From Nitrospira sp. (lineage in GTDB: Bacteria > Nitrospirota > Nitrospiria > Nitrospirales > Nitrospiraceae), in contig JAVYIN010000006.1 of NCBI GenBank assembly GCA_035968315.1, positions 62,001 to 126,000 on the forward strand: a stretch of DNA of 64,000 nucleotides, given 5' to 3'. A model generated the notes under the pieces. It ran no database searches. It had not been told where the DNA came from and was given only the letters and a program-made list of their open reading frames with translations. A program made the translations under genes and the position numbers. Positions within the stretch are counted from its first letter, which is position 1. Every line of letters starts with the position of its first letter. This document shows, in pieces, positions 1-11,795 of this stretch.

Positions 1-12
1 AGAGATGATCCG

Positions 13-960
13 ATGACTATTCAGGCACAATTTCCCGGCGAGCAAAACACCGAGGGCGCCTTTACCAGGCAACCGGACGCGTTTCGTCACTGGGTCACCG
101 CCGACGGCAGCTCCGGCTTTCCTGCCGCCTCAAGCCGCTACCATCTTTATGTGTCCTGGGCCTGCCCCTGGGCTCACCGAACGATCATCGTGCGCAAGCT
201 CAAGAAGCTGGAATCTGTGATCGGCATGACCGCCGTCGATCCGATCCGTGACGAGCGGGGCTGGGCCTTTCGCGAAGGGCCAGGGCATTCACGCGATCCC
301 ATTAACGGATTTCAGTTCTTGAGCGAGGCCTACAGCGCCACCGACCCGCAGTATAAGGGGCGCGTCACGGTCCCCGTCCTCTGGGACACCGTCACCGCAC
401 GCATGGTCACCAATTCCGACGACGATCTCATGCGAATGTTGAACAGCGCCTTCAACCGCTTCACGGACAGCAGCCTGGACCTCTATCCCGAGCCACTCAG
501 AAAGGACATCGACGACCTGAACGGCTTTCTGTATGAGAACGTGAACGACGGGGTCTATCGCGCAGGCTTCGCGACTTCGCAGCAGGTCTATGAGCGGGCC
601 GTCCGCCGCCTCTTCGATGCGCTCGATCAACTGGACGCACGCCTCAAGGACCGTCGCTATTTATTTGGGGCACAGTTCGTCGAAAGCGATTGGCGGTTAT
701 TCGTCACGCTGGTGCGGTTCGATGCGGTGTATCACGGCCACTTCAAGTGCAACCTCCGGCGGATCATCGATTACCCGAACCTCTTCGGCTATCTCAAGGA
801 TTTGTACCAGACCAAGGGTATCGCCGAAACCGTGAACTTCGACCACATCAAACGCCACTACTACGTCACGCACGACGACATCAATCCTACCCGCATCGTG
901 CCCCTCGGCCCCGATCAAGATCTGACCGCACCGCACGGACGCGAACGCCTCTCGTCATAG
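13..960 (+). CDS. yqjG: Glutathionyl-hydroquinone reductase, xi-class glutathione S-transferase
   Basis: Cytosolic thiol enzyme of the YqjG/ECM4 (xi) class, which reduces glutathionyl-hydroquinones or other glutathione adducts. The thioredoxin-fold N-terminal domain has the catalytic CPWA motif (Cys51) in the context VSWACPWAHRT. A VPVLWD segment near residue 120 holds the cis-proline, followed by an all-helical C-terminal domain. The 315-residue length is normal for the family. The glutathione-binding segment after VPVLWD usually reads N-E-S; here it reads NSDDDL, so the glutamyl-recognition pair is altered and the thiol cofactor might not be glutathione. The ATG at 13 lies near the window edge, so the promoter is not visible. 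Class assignment is secure; substrate is inferred. Confidence 0.88.
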   Translation: MTIQAQFPGEQNTEGAFTRQPDAFRHWVTADGSSGFPAASSRYHLYVSWACPWAHRTIIVRKLKKLESVIGMTAVDPIRDERGWAFREGPGHSRDPINGFQFLSEAYSATDPQYKGRVTVPVLWDTVTARMVTNSDDDLMRMLNSAFNRFTDSSLDLYPEPLRKDIDDLNGFLYENVNDGVYRAGFATSQQVYERAVRRLFDALDQLDARLKDRRYLFGAQFVESDWRLFVTLVRFDAVYHGHFKCNLRRIIDYPNLFGYLKDLYQTKGIAETVNFDHIKRHYYVTHDDINPTRIVPLGPDQDLTAPHGRERLSS

Positions 961-1011
961 CCCGACACGTCACCGCTCCCGCTCCGTTGAAACCGGCACA
1001 TCCAACAATCC

Positions 1012-1040
1012 TTGCGTCCCTCCTCCATCCGTGTTAGATT
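1012..1040 (+). promoter_or_regulatory. Possible sigma70-type promoter for the 1207 gene
   Basis: A TTGCGT hexamer (1012-1017) and a TAGATT hexamer (1035-1040) are separated by exactly 17 bases, in the gap between the glutathione transferase gene and the following membrane protein gene. Transcription would start near 1047 and leave a leader of about 160-190 nt. It is a sequence match only. Confidence 0.3.
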
Positions 1041-1206
1041 GACTCCAGATCGCGTAAGACCTTCCGGTTCGGGGGCCGCAGTTCCCCGGTAGAGACCGAG
1101 TCTGACGCGATCGTGTTGTATCTGCACGCAGCGTCCTGCATCTGCTGAGCATACCCCGTAGGCATTACCGCCCATCGCTCGCTCGCACGTCCAGCCCGAC
1201 CAAGTC

Positions 1207-2252
1207 GTGAGGATCGTTCTACCCATTTCAAGAGGTGTGTCCTTGTTCTATGCATTTTCGTCAACCGTTCGAGCCTTCCTCCGCAATGCGTCGGGAAGCC
1301 TCTATCACATCATCGTCGTCGCCCTCAGTGCGGGCATTGCCCTCCTGCTCCCGGCAGGCGCCAAGCAATTCCTGGCGTTCTGGTCCCATGTGGAGCATGA
1401 CAAGCTGTCGCTCATCGCTGTGGAAATGACCGTGGCCGTCCTGATCATCGCCGGCCTCAACTACATCCATCGCAGCACCCGGGACCGGGCGCTCGCCTCC
1501 GTGGCGGCCGGTGCCGGCCTGGTCTCATTTTTCCCGCGCCGCGCACGCCGCGCCCAGCAATGCGTCGCAGAGCTGAAAGAAGAGCATGGCACCGGCCGGA
1601 CCATCAAGGTGATGGGATCCAGCGGGTGCAGCACGTTTGTCGATCATGTCGGGGACCTTGCCTCGGTGCTCGATAAATGTCTCGGCGCCCAGATTCTGCT
1701 GGTCAACCCGTATAGCGTCGAGGCCAGCCAGCGCATCCGGGCGCTCGATCATCCCGAATATACCCTGGCTGTTTTCAGGCAGGAAGTCCGGCAAAGCATC
1801 GCGCTGCTCAAACGGCTCAAAGCCATGGGGAAAGCCGTCAAGCTGAAGCTCTATGCCGACCAGCCCTTGATGAAAATGGTGATCCTCGGCGATTACCTCT
1901 GGCTGCAGCATTACCACGCCGATCTGGCCGTCGAGACCATGCCGGAGTATGTCCTGCGCCACAATCGCAAGGACCACGGTCTGTACACGCTCTACGCGCA
2001 TTATTTTGAGCAGCGTTGGGAGAGTGCGGAGATTCCCGAATATGATCTGGAGACGGACGAGCTGATCTACCGCAATCGAACGGGCCAAGAGATCAAACGC
2101 GAGCGGTTTGAACAGCAGGCGATGCCCGGACACATCGGCACGCTCACAGACAGGCTGGATTTCCTGAATGAACCGGGACGACCTAACCAAGCCCATGGAT
2201 ACAGGCTCGACAGGAGCGCCCACTCCATGGACCTTCCGTCCTTAAGCAGCCG

Positions 2253-2256
<4 letters not shown>
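1207..2256 (+). CDS. Membrane-anchored protein with phospholipase D-like cytoplasmic domain, function unknown
   Basis: Two hydrophobic segments near residues 33-58 and 68-85 are followed by a soluble region of about 250 residues. That region has the alternating beta/alpha pattern of PLD-like proteins and ends in a stretch (YHADLAVETMPEYVLRH, then YFEQRWES near residue 280) similar to the tail of phospholipase D-like domains. No complete HxK(x)4D catalytic motif is visible, so enzymatic activity is doubtful. The start is uncertain: GTG at 1207 has no ribosome binding site, whereas an in-frame TTG at 1243 has AAGAGG seven bases upstream. The stop overlaps the stop of the convergent P-type ATPase gene by 4 bases. 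I do not recognise a named family. Confidence 0.7.
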
Positions 2257-4955
<2,699 letters not shown>

Positions 4956-5023
4956 ACTGTTCCATCCTCCACGTTACTGGAAATACACGATGGCGACCGC
5001 ATAATACTCACAACCACCCCATA

Positions 5024-5066
5024 TTAAAAAGCCGGACTCCGAGCGATCAATGCTCCGGAGTCCGGC
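5024..5066 (-). terminator. Rho-independent terminator after the small secreted protein gene
   Basis: Read on the minus strand, a 14-15 bp GC-rich stem (arms 5052-5066 and 5031-5044, containing CGGAGTCCGGC and its complement) encloses a 7-base loop and runs straight into TTTTTAA. It follows the stop at 5092 and precedes the start of the P-type ATPase gene at 4955, so it separates these two co-directional genes. Confidence 0.85.
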
Positions 5067-5091
5067 AGGCCGTTCCTCGCGCATCTCCCCC

Positions 5092-5454
5092 CTATGGAGC
5101 CGGAGTCATCTTCGTGCCTTCTTTAACAGGAGGCTCGATTTTGATATCCGGTCCCTGCACTTTTGGCAGCAGCCCGGCGCCGGGTTTCTCCAGCACCCGC
5201 TGATTATTCTGATTAATCGACAAGCTCTGCGTCACATGTGGATCGTCGAACGCCGCGGCCTCCAGCAACGATTTCTCACCGGTTGCATTGGTCTGCCCGG
5301 GATCATTCGCCAACGGCTGTCCGTTGACCGGATCGACCGCCTTTCCCATGGGATACCCATGATGTTGCGGCAGCATGGCCGGATTGGCGGCAGCCTCAGA
5401 GACGGCCCCAGTCACAAATACGAGCGTCGCGAATATGAGATGTGAGGTCTTCAT
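5092..5454 (-). CDS. Small secreted or periplasmic protein of unknown function
   Basis: This 120-residue protein starts with a Sec signal peptide (MKTSHLIFATLVFVTGAVSE, cleavage probably near AAAN). The mature part is hydrophilic and rich in Pro, Gln and Asn, without cysteines or a recognisable domain. I chose the ATG at 5454 because AGGAGG lies just upstream and the signal peptide starts there; an open frame extends further upstream but has no ribosome binding site. A strong terminator follows. Function is unknown. Confidence 0.65.
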   Translation of the reverse strand: MKTSHLIFATLVFVTGAVSEAAANPAMLPQHHGYPMGKAVDPVNGQPLANDPGQTNATGEKSLLEAAAFDDPHVTQSLSINQNNQRVLEKPGAGLLPKVQGPDIKIEPPVKEGTKMTPAP

Positions 5455-5730
5455 ACACAACCTCCTGGCTGAGCGTGGGAAAAGCAACAACGCCCCCGCA
5501 GCACAGGGCCGGCGAGGGCGCACAACGCGGACAGGAACAACGGAGCGCGTGAACGGCGGAATGAGGCCTGCCCCGGTTTCATAGCGACCTCCGGGTGATG
5601 CTTCAGCAAACACCCAACGTCATCGATGAGTCAAGGCGGCGGAAACGGGCCTCCGAAGCGGCACGACAGGGACGTTGCGCCCCAGGTCCCTGCTTGTCGT
5701 GTTCAGCGGGGCGGGAAATCCGCAGCCGCC

Positions 5731-6576
5731 TCACGTTCTGCGCAAGAACTCCGGCCGATCTCGGATGGACACCATCTTGATCAAATCCCGGATGGAGAGT
5801 ACCCCGACAATCCTGGCATTCTCCGTCACCGCCAGGTGCCGCACGCGCTTCCGAGCCATGAGATCGCTGGCATCGCGAATCGTGCGGTTGATATCGATGT
5901 CGAGCAGCGGGGAGTTCATCAACGCTCCCACGCGAATTGTCTTGGCATCCAGCTGATAGGCAAGCCCCTTCCGGACCAGATCGCTTTCCGTGACAATCCC
6001 CACCATCTCGCCGGCCTCGATCACAAACAGGGAGCCGATATGCTTCTCCACCATGCGCGTCGCTGCCGCCGCCACAGTCTCACGGCTCTCCATCGTCTCA
6101 AGCGCGGTCTGCATCAGCACACTCAAGGGGCGATACACATTGTCCAATTCGCGGGCCGGACCGGTTTCCGCTTCGACAAAATGCCGGACGAGATCGCGTG
6201 CGGAGATCAACCCCACCACCTCACTCCCGTCGGAGACCGCCAGGTGCCGAACCTTGTGGGTTTCCATCAGATGACTGGCATCCAGCATCGGACGGTCCGG
6301 CGCAATCGTCAGGAGCGGACTGGCCATCACCTGCCCGGCGGTTGTCCGCGCCGGATCGAGCCCTTGCGCCAGCACTTTGCGCACGAGGTCCGTCTCCGTA
6401 ATGATGCCGACCAGACGACACTCCTTCCCCTGACGGTCAAGCGATTCCACCAGAATGGAGCTCAGACTCTGCGCCCGCATCCGCTCCGCCGTCGCCACCA
6501 CCGTGGCCTCCTGCGGCACCGCTTCCAACTGACGATGCATGTATTCGCTGACACGCTGCCCTCCCGCTCCTGTCAT
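5731..6576 (-). CDS. Four-CBS-domain protein (two Bateman modules)
   Basis: The 281-residue protein consists almost entirely of four CBS repeats, at about residues 8-72, 75-140, 150-210 and 215-278. Each ends in a typical G-(I/L)-(I/V/S)-x-R/T-D-L signature (GIITETDLVRK, GLISARDLVRH, GIVTESDLVRK, GVLSIRDLIKM). CBS pairs bind adenosine nucleotides and usually act as energy-state sensors; no effector domain is attached, so it may act in trans. The start at 6576 is supported by AAAGGAG five bases upstream. Stand-alone CBS proteins are common members of universal-stress/low-oxygen gene sets, which fits the neighbourhood. Confidence 0.85.
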   Translation of the reverse strand: MTGAGGQRVSEYMHRQLEAVPQEATVVATAERMRAQSLSSILVESLDRQGKECRLVGIITETDLVRKVLAQGLDPARTTAGQVMASPLLTIAPDRPMLDASHLMETHKVRHLAVSDGSEVVGLISARDLVRHFVEAETGPARELDNVYRPLSVLMQTALETMESRETVAAAATRMVEKHIGSLFVIEAGEMVGIVTESDLVRKGLAYQLDAKTIRVGALMNSPLLDIDINRTIRDASDLMARKRVRHLAVTENARIVGVLSIRDLIKMVSIRDRPEFLRRT

Positions 6577-6927
6577 ACCGTCTCCTTTCATCGGGACAGA
6601 TCCATAAGTACGATCATTCTTCATCACGCACGATTTTCCCTGCCATCTCATTTATGGGCGCGGCTCGGCAGCCCTTCACTGCGCCCCTTTTTCTCCCCCC
6701 TCACACTCACTCAGGCGGCTGGATGAGCGGCGGCGCGGACTGGTTTCGCGCCATGACGGAGACTGCCACAAGGAAAGCCCCAATGACGCCGATGTGCGCC
6801 GACATTGCGATACTTCATCGCAGCTTCAGAGGCGCACTCGGCGGACAAACCCATGCCCTCACAGCCACTATGCCACCTGCGCATCATGGCGCATCCAGAC
6901 CGGGCACCGCTCAACCAGCCGGCCCTC
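6577..6927. other. Gene-free stretch between the CBS gene and zwf
   Basis: About 350 bases between two minus-strand genes. It should contain the promoter of the CBS gene. I see no convincing coding frame, no hairpin terminator and no sigma54-type element. Confidence 0.4.
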
Positions 6928-8391
6928 TCACCACCCCAATTGCCACTGATGCCCATGCCGCTCCACCAGCGCGTCCGCCTCGCGCGGCCCCCAAGTGCCG
7001 GCGGTGTAGCGATGCACCGCGCGATCGCCCGTCAACAGCGGATCGTAGAGCCGCCAGGCCGTTTCGGTAAAATCCGCGCTGACAAAAAGCGTCTGATCGC
7101 CGATCATCACGTCACGCAACAGCGTCTCGTAGGCTTCGGGCAACTGGCCGAGGGATTTCTGATAGTCGAATTGCAACGCATGATCGCTCAGTTGAAAGGG
7201 CCGCCCCGGGCTCTTCACGGAAAAACAGAGCGAAAATCCTTCGCTCGGCTGCAGGGTGATGAGCAGCTTGTTGGAGGCGATGCTCCCCGGATCAAGCGAC
7301 CGAAACACTTGCGTGGGGGCCTCGCGAAAGATGACCGCCACCTGCGTCAGCTTTCTGGGAAAGCGCTTCCCGGTCCTGAGATAAAACGGCACGCCCTTCC
7401 AGCGCCAATTCTGAATCTCCGCTTTCAGCGCGACATAGGTCTCCGTGGCCGAATCAGCCGGCACGCCAGGTTCCTCCCGATAACCGGGGATCGTCTGGCC
7501 CGCAAGCTGCCAGGCGGTATATTGCCCGAACACCGCATCCTCGTGCGTAATCGGCGCGATGGAATGAAGCACTTTGAGTTTTTCGCTCTGGATCGCCCCC
7601 GCATCGAACGACACCGGCACTTCCATCGCGACGACCGTCATCAGTTGGGTCAAATGGTTCTGGACCATGTCGCGCAAGGCCCCGGCCTGCTGGTAATAGG
7701 CCCCGCGATGCTCGACTCCGAGATCTTCGGCCACCGTGATCTGCACATTCTCGATGCGATCGCGGTTCCAGAGCGATTCGAAGATCGGGTTGGCAAAGCG
7801 AAATGCCAGGAGGTTCTGCACCGTTTCCTTGCCGAGATAATGATCGATGCGATAGATCTGGGATTCGTCGATATAATGATGCAGGGTCGTATTCAGATGC
7901 CGGGCCGAGGGAAAGTCGTGGCCGAAGGGTTTCTCGAACACGACGCGAACCCACCCCTGGCTCTTGAGCAGCCCCGCCTGATTGAGCCGCTCCATTGCGA
8001 TCGGCACCGTGTCAGGGGGCAAGGCCAGATAGAACACCCGATTTTCCGGCATATTGTGGGTGCGCTCCAATCGGCGGATGTACCCGGCGAGCGCCTCGTA
8101 ATCCTGCACACCCCCTTCATGCACGGTCTGGTAGTGGAGACAGTCGTCACACCAGGCACGGAGTTCCGCTTCATTGTGCCAGCCGGCTTTATGCAGGCCT
8201 TCGAACGCCCACAGCCGGAACCCCTCTTCGCCCATCTCCGGCAGCGCCGCCCCGACGATCAGCGTATTGCGCGTTTCCAGCACCCCCTGATCCCGCAGAT
8301 GATACAGCGCCGGCAGCAGTTTCCGGCGCGTCAAATCGCCGGTTGCCCCGATGATCACAAACACATGTGGATCAACTTGCTGGAGCGACAT
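6928..8391 (-). CDS. zwf: Glucose-6-phosphate 1-dehydrogenase
   Basis: Oxidises glucose-6-phosphate to 6-phosphogluconolactone in the oxidative pentose phosphate pathway, yielding reduced nicotinamide cofactor. The Rossmann motif is GATGDL at residues 15-20, and the substrate/catalytic signature RIDHYLGKE starts at 181 with the conserved His of the DHY segment. The 487-residue length is typical. The neighbouring genes gnd and pgl are absent, so zwf stands alone here; the gap of 270 bases to the RND gene suggests its own promoter. Confidence 0.95.
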   Translation of the reverse strand: MSLQQVDPHVFVIIGATGDLTRRKLLPALYHLRDQGVLETRNTLIVGAALPEMGEEGFRLWAFEGLHKAGWHNEAELRAWCDDCLHYQTVHEGGVQDYEALAGYIRRLERTHNMPENRVFYLALPPDTVPIAMERLNQAGLLKSQGWVRVVFEKPFGHDFPSARHLNTTLHHYIDESQIYRIDHYLGKETVQNLLAFRFANPIFESLWNRDRIENVQITVAEDLGVEHRGAYYQQAGALRDMVQNHLTQLMTVVAMEVPVSFDAGAIQSEKLKVLHSIAPITHEDAVFGQYTAWQLAGQTIPGYREEPGVPADSATETYVALKAEIQNWRWKGVPFYLRTGKRFPRKLTQVAVIFREAPTQVFRSLDPGSIASNKLLITLQPSEGFSLCFSVKSPGRPFQLSDHALQFDYQKSLGQLPEAYETLLRDVMIGDQTLFVSADFTETAWRLYDPLLTGDRAVHRYTAGTWGPREADALVERHGHQWQLGW

Positions 8392-8556
8392 GCCTAGACT
8401 TCTCCCTCTTCTATACCTCTTCGATCCATCCTACCCCTCTCTCCCTCTTCGGCGGCTGAAAGGGATGGGCAGCGTCGGTGGCGACATCGCGCCTCGCGAG
8501 CTACAACGACGCCGATGTGCACCGGCTTTGCATACCCCATCCTGCTTCACCACGAC

Positions 8557-8648
8557 AAGCGGCAGGGGGTGGGCCCTTACCGCGCGCATTGAGGGAGCAC
8601 ATTCCGATGTGCGACCTCAGCGAGCGCAGGGACTATCCCCTGCCGCTT
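8557..8648. repeat. Nested inverted-repeat element
   Basis: Outer arms AAGCGGCAGGGG (8557-8568) and CCCCTGCCGCTT (8637-8648) are perfect 12 bp complements. Inside them TGAGGGAGCACAT (8590-8602) pairs with ATGTGCGACCTCA (8607-8619) with two mismatches. The element lies between zwf and the RND pump gene, just downstream of the latter. There is no T-tract, so it is more likely a dispersed palindromic repeat or an RNA-stabilising structure than a simple terminator. Confidence 0.55.
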
Positions 8649-8663
8649 GCCTCTTCCTCCCCC

Positions 8664-11600
8664 TCACACCCATTCCGGCGCATGTTCCTTCACAACTTCT
8701 CGCTCGGCAAACTGATGATACAGGGCCGGCAAGACCACCAGCGTCAGGAGAGTCGAGGTAAACAGCCCGCCGATCACCACCGTCGCGAGCGGCCGCTGCA
8801 CTTCCGCCCCGATTCCCTGCGCGAGCGCCAACGGCAACAGACCGAGCAGCGTCGTCATCATCGTCATGACCACCGGCCGCAGCCGCAAACTGCACCCCGT
8901 CACGATCGCCTCATCCGTCTGTGTCCCTTCATGGCGCAGCTGGTTGATATAGGACACCAGTACGATCCCGTTCCCCACGGCAAGACCGAACAGCTCGATG
9001 AACCCGATCGACGCCGGCACACTCAAGTACTGGCCGGAAAGCCAGAGTGATACCACGCCACCGATCAAGGCGAAGGGCAGGTTCAGGATAATCAGAGTCG
9101 CGTACCGCAGCGAGTGAAAGGCCCAGAAGAGCAGAAAGAACACGAGCCCCAGCGTGATCGGCACGACAATCAACAGCCGCGCGTTGGCCCGTTCCATGTT
9201 TTCGAAGGCCCCGCCCCATGTCACGCGATACCCTTCCGGCAGACGAATCTGGGCCGCCAATTTCTTGCGCCCTTCATCCACGACGCTCCCGATATCCCGC
9301 CCGACCACGTTAAATCCGATGTAGATGCGCCGTGTCACCTGTTCGCGGCTGATCCGGAGCGGGCCTTCGCGCATCTCGATCGTCGCGAGCTCGCTCATCG
9401 GGATCAGCGCGCCGGACGCCGCCTTCACCCGAATCTCCCCGATAGTCACGACACTGTTGCGTTGCGCTTCCGGGAACCGGAGCGTGAGCTGAAACCTCCG
9501 CTCCCCTTCATACACGTGAGTCGCCGCCTTGCCGCCGATGGCGGTGGTAATAATTTCCTGGACGTCGGCTATGTTGATGCCGAAACGGGCAATCTTCTGC
9601 CGATCGATGTCGACGGTGAGATAAGGCTGGCCGGCGATCTGCTCGACTTTGATATCCTTGACGCCCTTGATCTGCTGCATCAATGCGGCAATCTCCTCCG
9701 CCTTATCATGCAGCACGTCGAGATCCTCCCCGTAGAGCTTGATCGCACACTCCGTCCTGATGCCGGAGATCAGCTCGTCCACCCGCTCTTGAATCGGCTG
9801 GCTCATGAGCACGGAGATGCCGGGAATCTCCGCCAGCTTGTTTCGGATGGCGTCGGTCAATTGCGGTTGCGTTGCCGCTGTCGTCCAGGTACTTCGGCCG
9901 CTCAGCGACACAATCGGATCGCTCTCATTCGGCTCTTCCGGTCCATAGGCGATATCGGGCCGCCCGATCTTGCTCACCGCCATCCGCACTTCCGGAAACT
10001 CCAGCATGGCCTTATGGGCCTGCTTCTCCATTTCGATGGACTCCGGCAGCGAGACGCTCGGCAGGCGCACGATCTGCGGCGTGAGCGCGCCTTCCTCAAG
10101 AAGCGGGATGAACTCGCGTCCGACAAACGGCACCAGCGCAAGGCTGCCGGCCACGATCGCCGTCGAACCGGTCAGGACCAGGCCCCGGCGCCGGAGCGCC
10201 CATTGCAGCACCGGCACATAGCGCTGCTTCATCCAGCGCGTGAGGCGCGTTTCTTCCGGGTGGTCTCCGCGCAGCATGACCGAGGCCAGAACAGGCGACA
10301 GCGTGAGCGTCACCACCACGGAGGCCAGGAGCGCGATCACCAGCGTATACGCGAGCGGCGCGAACATCTTTCCCTCCATGCCATGCAGCGTCATGAGCGG
10401 CAGAAACACCACGCTGATGATCAGAATGCCGAACAGAATCGGGCGGCCCACTTCTTTCGTGGCATGGAGGATGACTTCAAGCTTGCTTTTCCTCGCCTCG
10501 CCATTGTTTTGCGCCAGATGGCGATAGACGTTTTCGACGACGACCAGCGACCCGTCGGCGATCTCGCCGATCGCGATCGCGAGGCCGCCAAGCGTCATCA
10601 AGTTAGCCGAGAGCCCAAACCGTTCCATCACAATAAAGGTGACGAGCGGGGTGACGATCAAGGTGGCCGTCACGACGACGGCGCTGCGAACGTGGCCCAG
10701 AAAGAAAAAGAACACGAACACCACCAGCACGATTCCTTCGATCAAGGCATCACGCACGGTGTCGATGGCCGCCGTGACCAGCTCGATGCGATCGTAGAAC
10801 GGAAGAATCTTCGTCCCCGCGGGGAGAAGGTGATTCTCCTGCAGGTCCTCCACCTTGGCCTTGACCGCTTCGACCACCTGGCGCGCATTGCCTCCGCGAA
10901 TCATGAGCACCGTGCCGGTGACCACCTCCCGTTCGCCGTTGAGCACCACCGCGCCATGGCGCACGGCGTGGCCGATGCGGACTTCGGCGACATCGCGCAC
11001 GAATACCGGCGTGCCACCGGACTCTTTCACGATGATCGATTCGATATCGGGCAGACCCTTGATCAGCCCCAGGCCCCGGACGATCGCGCGTTTGGCATGC
11101 CGCTCCAGCACATTCCCGCCGGCATTGGCATTGTTTTTCGCCACCGCCTCGTAAATGTCGTGGAGCGTCAAGTCGAACTTGCGCAGTTTGGCCGGATCGA
11201 CCAGGACTTGATACTGTTTGACGAACCCGCCCATGCCGTTTACATCGATCACGCCCGGCACGCTCTTGAGCAACGGGCGCAGCACCCAGTCCTGAAGCGT
11301 CCGCTGGTCCGTGAGCTCCGCCTCGGCGATCTTCGGATCGGTCGTGGCCGCATGGGGCCCTTCGACGTAGTATTGATAGACCTCGCCCAACCCTGTACTG
11401 ACTGGGGCCATCACCGGATCGAGCCCTTCCGGCAACCGCTCTTTCGCTGCCATCATCCGTTCGAGCACCAACTGGCGGGCGAAGTAAATATCGACGTCGT
11501 CCTTGAACACGACCGTGATCTGAGAAAGGGCGAATTTTGAGAGGGACCGGATCTCTGCCAAACCCGGCAGACCCGTCATCTGGAGTTCGAGGGGATAGGT

Positions 11601-11795
11601 GATGAATCGCTCGACCTCGACCGGCGAGAGTCCCGGCGCGTCGGTCAAGACCTGCACCTGGATGTTCGTCACATCGGGATAGGCATCGATGGGAATAGAC
11701 TGAAACGCAAACAGCCCGAGGACAGACAGCAGGCAGGCCAACCCCAGGACCAAAATCCGTTGCCGCAACGAAAATTCCAGCAGAGACGCGATCAT
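8664..11795 (-). CDS. HME-RND heavy-metal efflux pump, CusA/CzcA family
   Basis: Inner-membrane proton-driven transporter of the heavy-metal efflux RND class. The 1043-residue length, the N-terminal TM helix followed by a porter domain (IDAYPDVTNIQVQV), the TM4 acidic segment IGEIADGSLVVVEN and the second half-repeat are characteristic. The TM4 motif resembles CusA-like members more than CzcA (DFGxIVDGAVV), but the metal cannot be assigned. Its ATG overlaps the stop of the adaptor gene by 4 bases (11792-11795), so the two are translationally coupled. No TolC/CusC outer-membrane gene is adjacent. Confidence 0.92.
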   Translation of the reverse strand: MIASLLEFSLRQRILVLGLACLLSVLGLFAFQSIPIDAYPDVTNIQVQVLTDAPGLSPVEVERFITYPLELQMTGLPGLAEIRSLSKFALSQITVVFKDDVDIYFARQLVLERMMAAKERLPEGLDPVMAPVSTGLGEVYQYYVEGPHAATTDPKIAEAELTDQRTLQDWVLRPLLKSVPGVIDVNGMGGFVKQYQVLVDPAKLRKFDLTLHDIYEAVAKNNANAGGNVLERHAKRAIVRGLGLIKGLPDIESIIVKESGGTPVFVRDVAEVRIGHAVRHGAVVLNGEREVVTGTVLMIRGGNARQVVEAVKAKVEDLQENHLLPAGTKILPFYDRIELVTAAIDTVRDALIEGIVLVVFVFFFFLGHVRSAVVVTATLIVTPLVTFIVMERFGLSANLMTLGGLAIAIGEIADGSLVVVENVYRHLAQNNGEARKSKLEVILHATKEVGRPILFGILIISVVFLPLMTLHGMEGKMFAPLAYTLVIALLASVVVTLTLSPVLASVMLRGDHPEETRLTRWMKQRYVPVLQWALRRRGLVLTGSTAIVAGSLALVPFVGREFIPLLEEGALTPQIVRLPSVSLPESIEMEKQAHKAMLEFPEVRMAVSKIGRPDIAYGPEEPNESDPIVSLSGRSTWTTAATQPQLTDAIRNKLAEIPGISVLMSQPIQERVDELISGIRTECAIKLYGEDLDVLHDKAEEIAALMQQIKGVKDIKVEQIAGQPYLTVDIDRQKIARFGINIADVQEIITTAIGGKAATHVYEGERRFQLTLRFPEAQRNSVVTIGEIRVKAASGALIPMSELATIEMREGPLRISREQVTRRIYIGFNVVGRDIGSVVDEGRKKLAAQIRLPEGYRVTWGGAFENMERANARLLIVVPITLGLVFFLLFWAFHSLRYATLIILNLPFALIGGVVSLWLSGQYLSVPASIGFIELFGLAVGNGIVLVSYINQLRHEGTQTDEAIVTGCSLRLRPVVMTMMTTLLGLLPLALAQGIGAEVQRPLATVVIGGLFTSTLLTLVVLPALYHQFAEREVVKEHAPEWV

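Noticed and set aside
6711-6956. 81-residue minus-strand frame overlapping the end of zwf
   Set aside because: It overlaps conserved zwf sequence, shows no domain or ribosome binding site, and has atypical composition.
9114-11540. Very long plus-strand open frame opposite the RND pump gene
   Set aside because: It lies wholly antisense to a strongly conserved transporter gene, has a biased His/Arg/Gln-rich composition and no domain; it is a GC-rich shadow.
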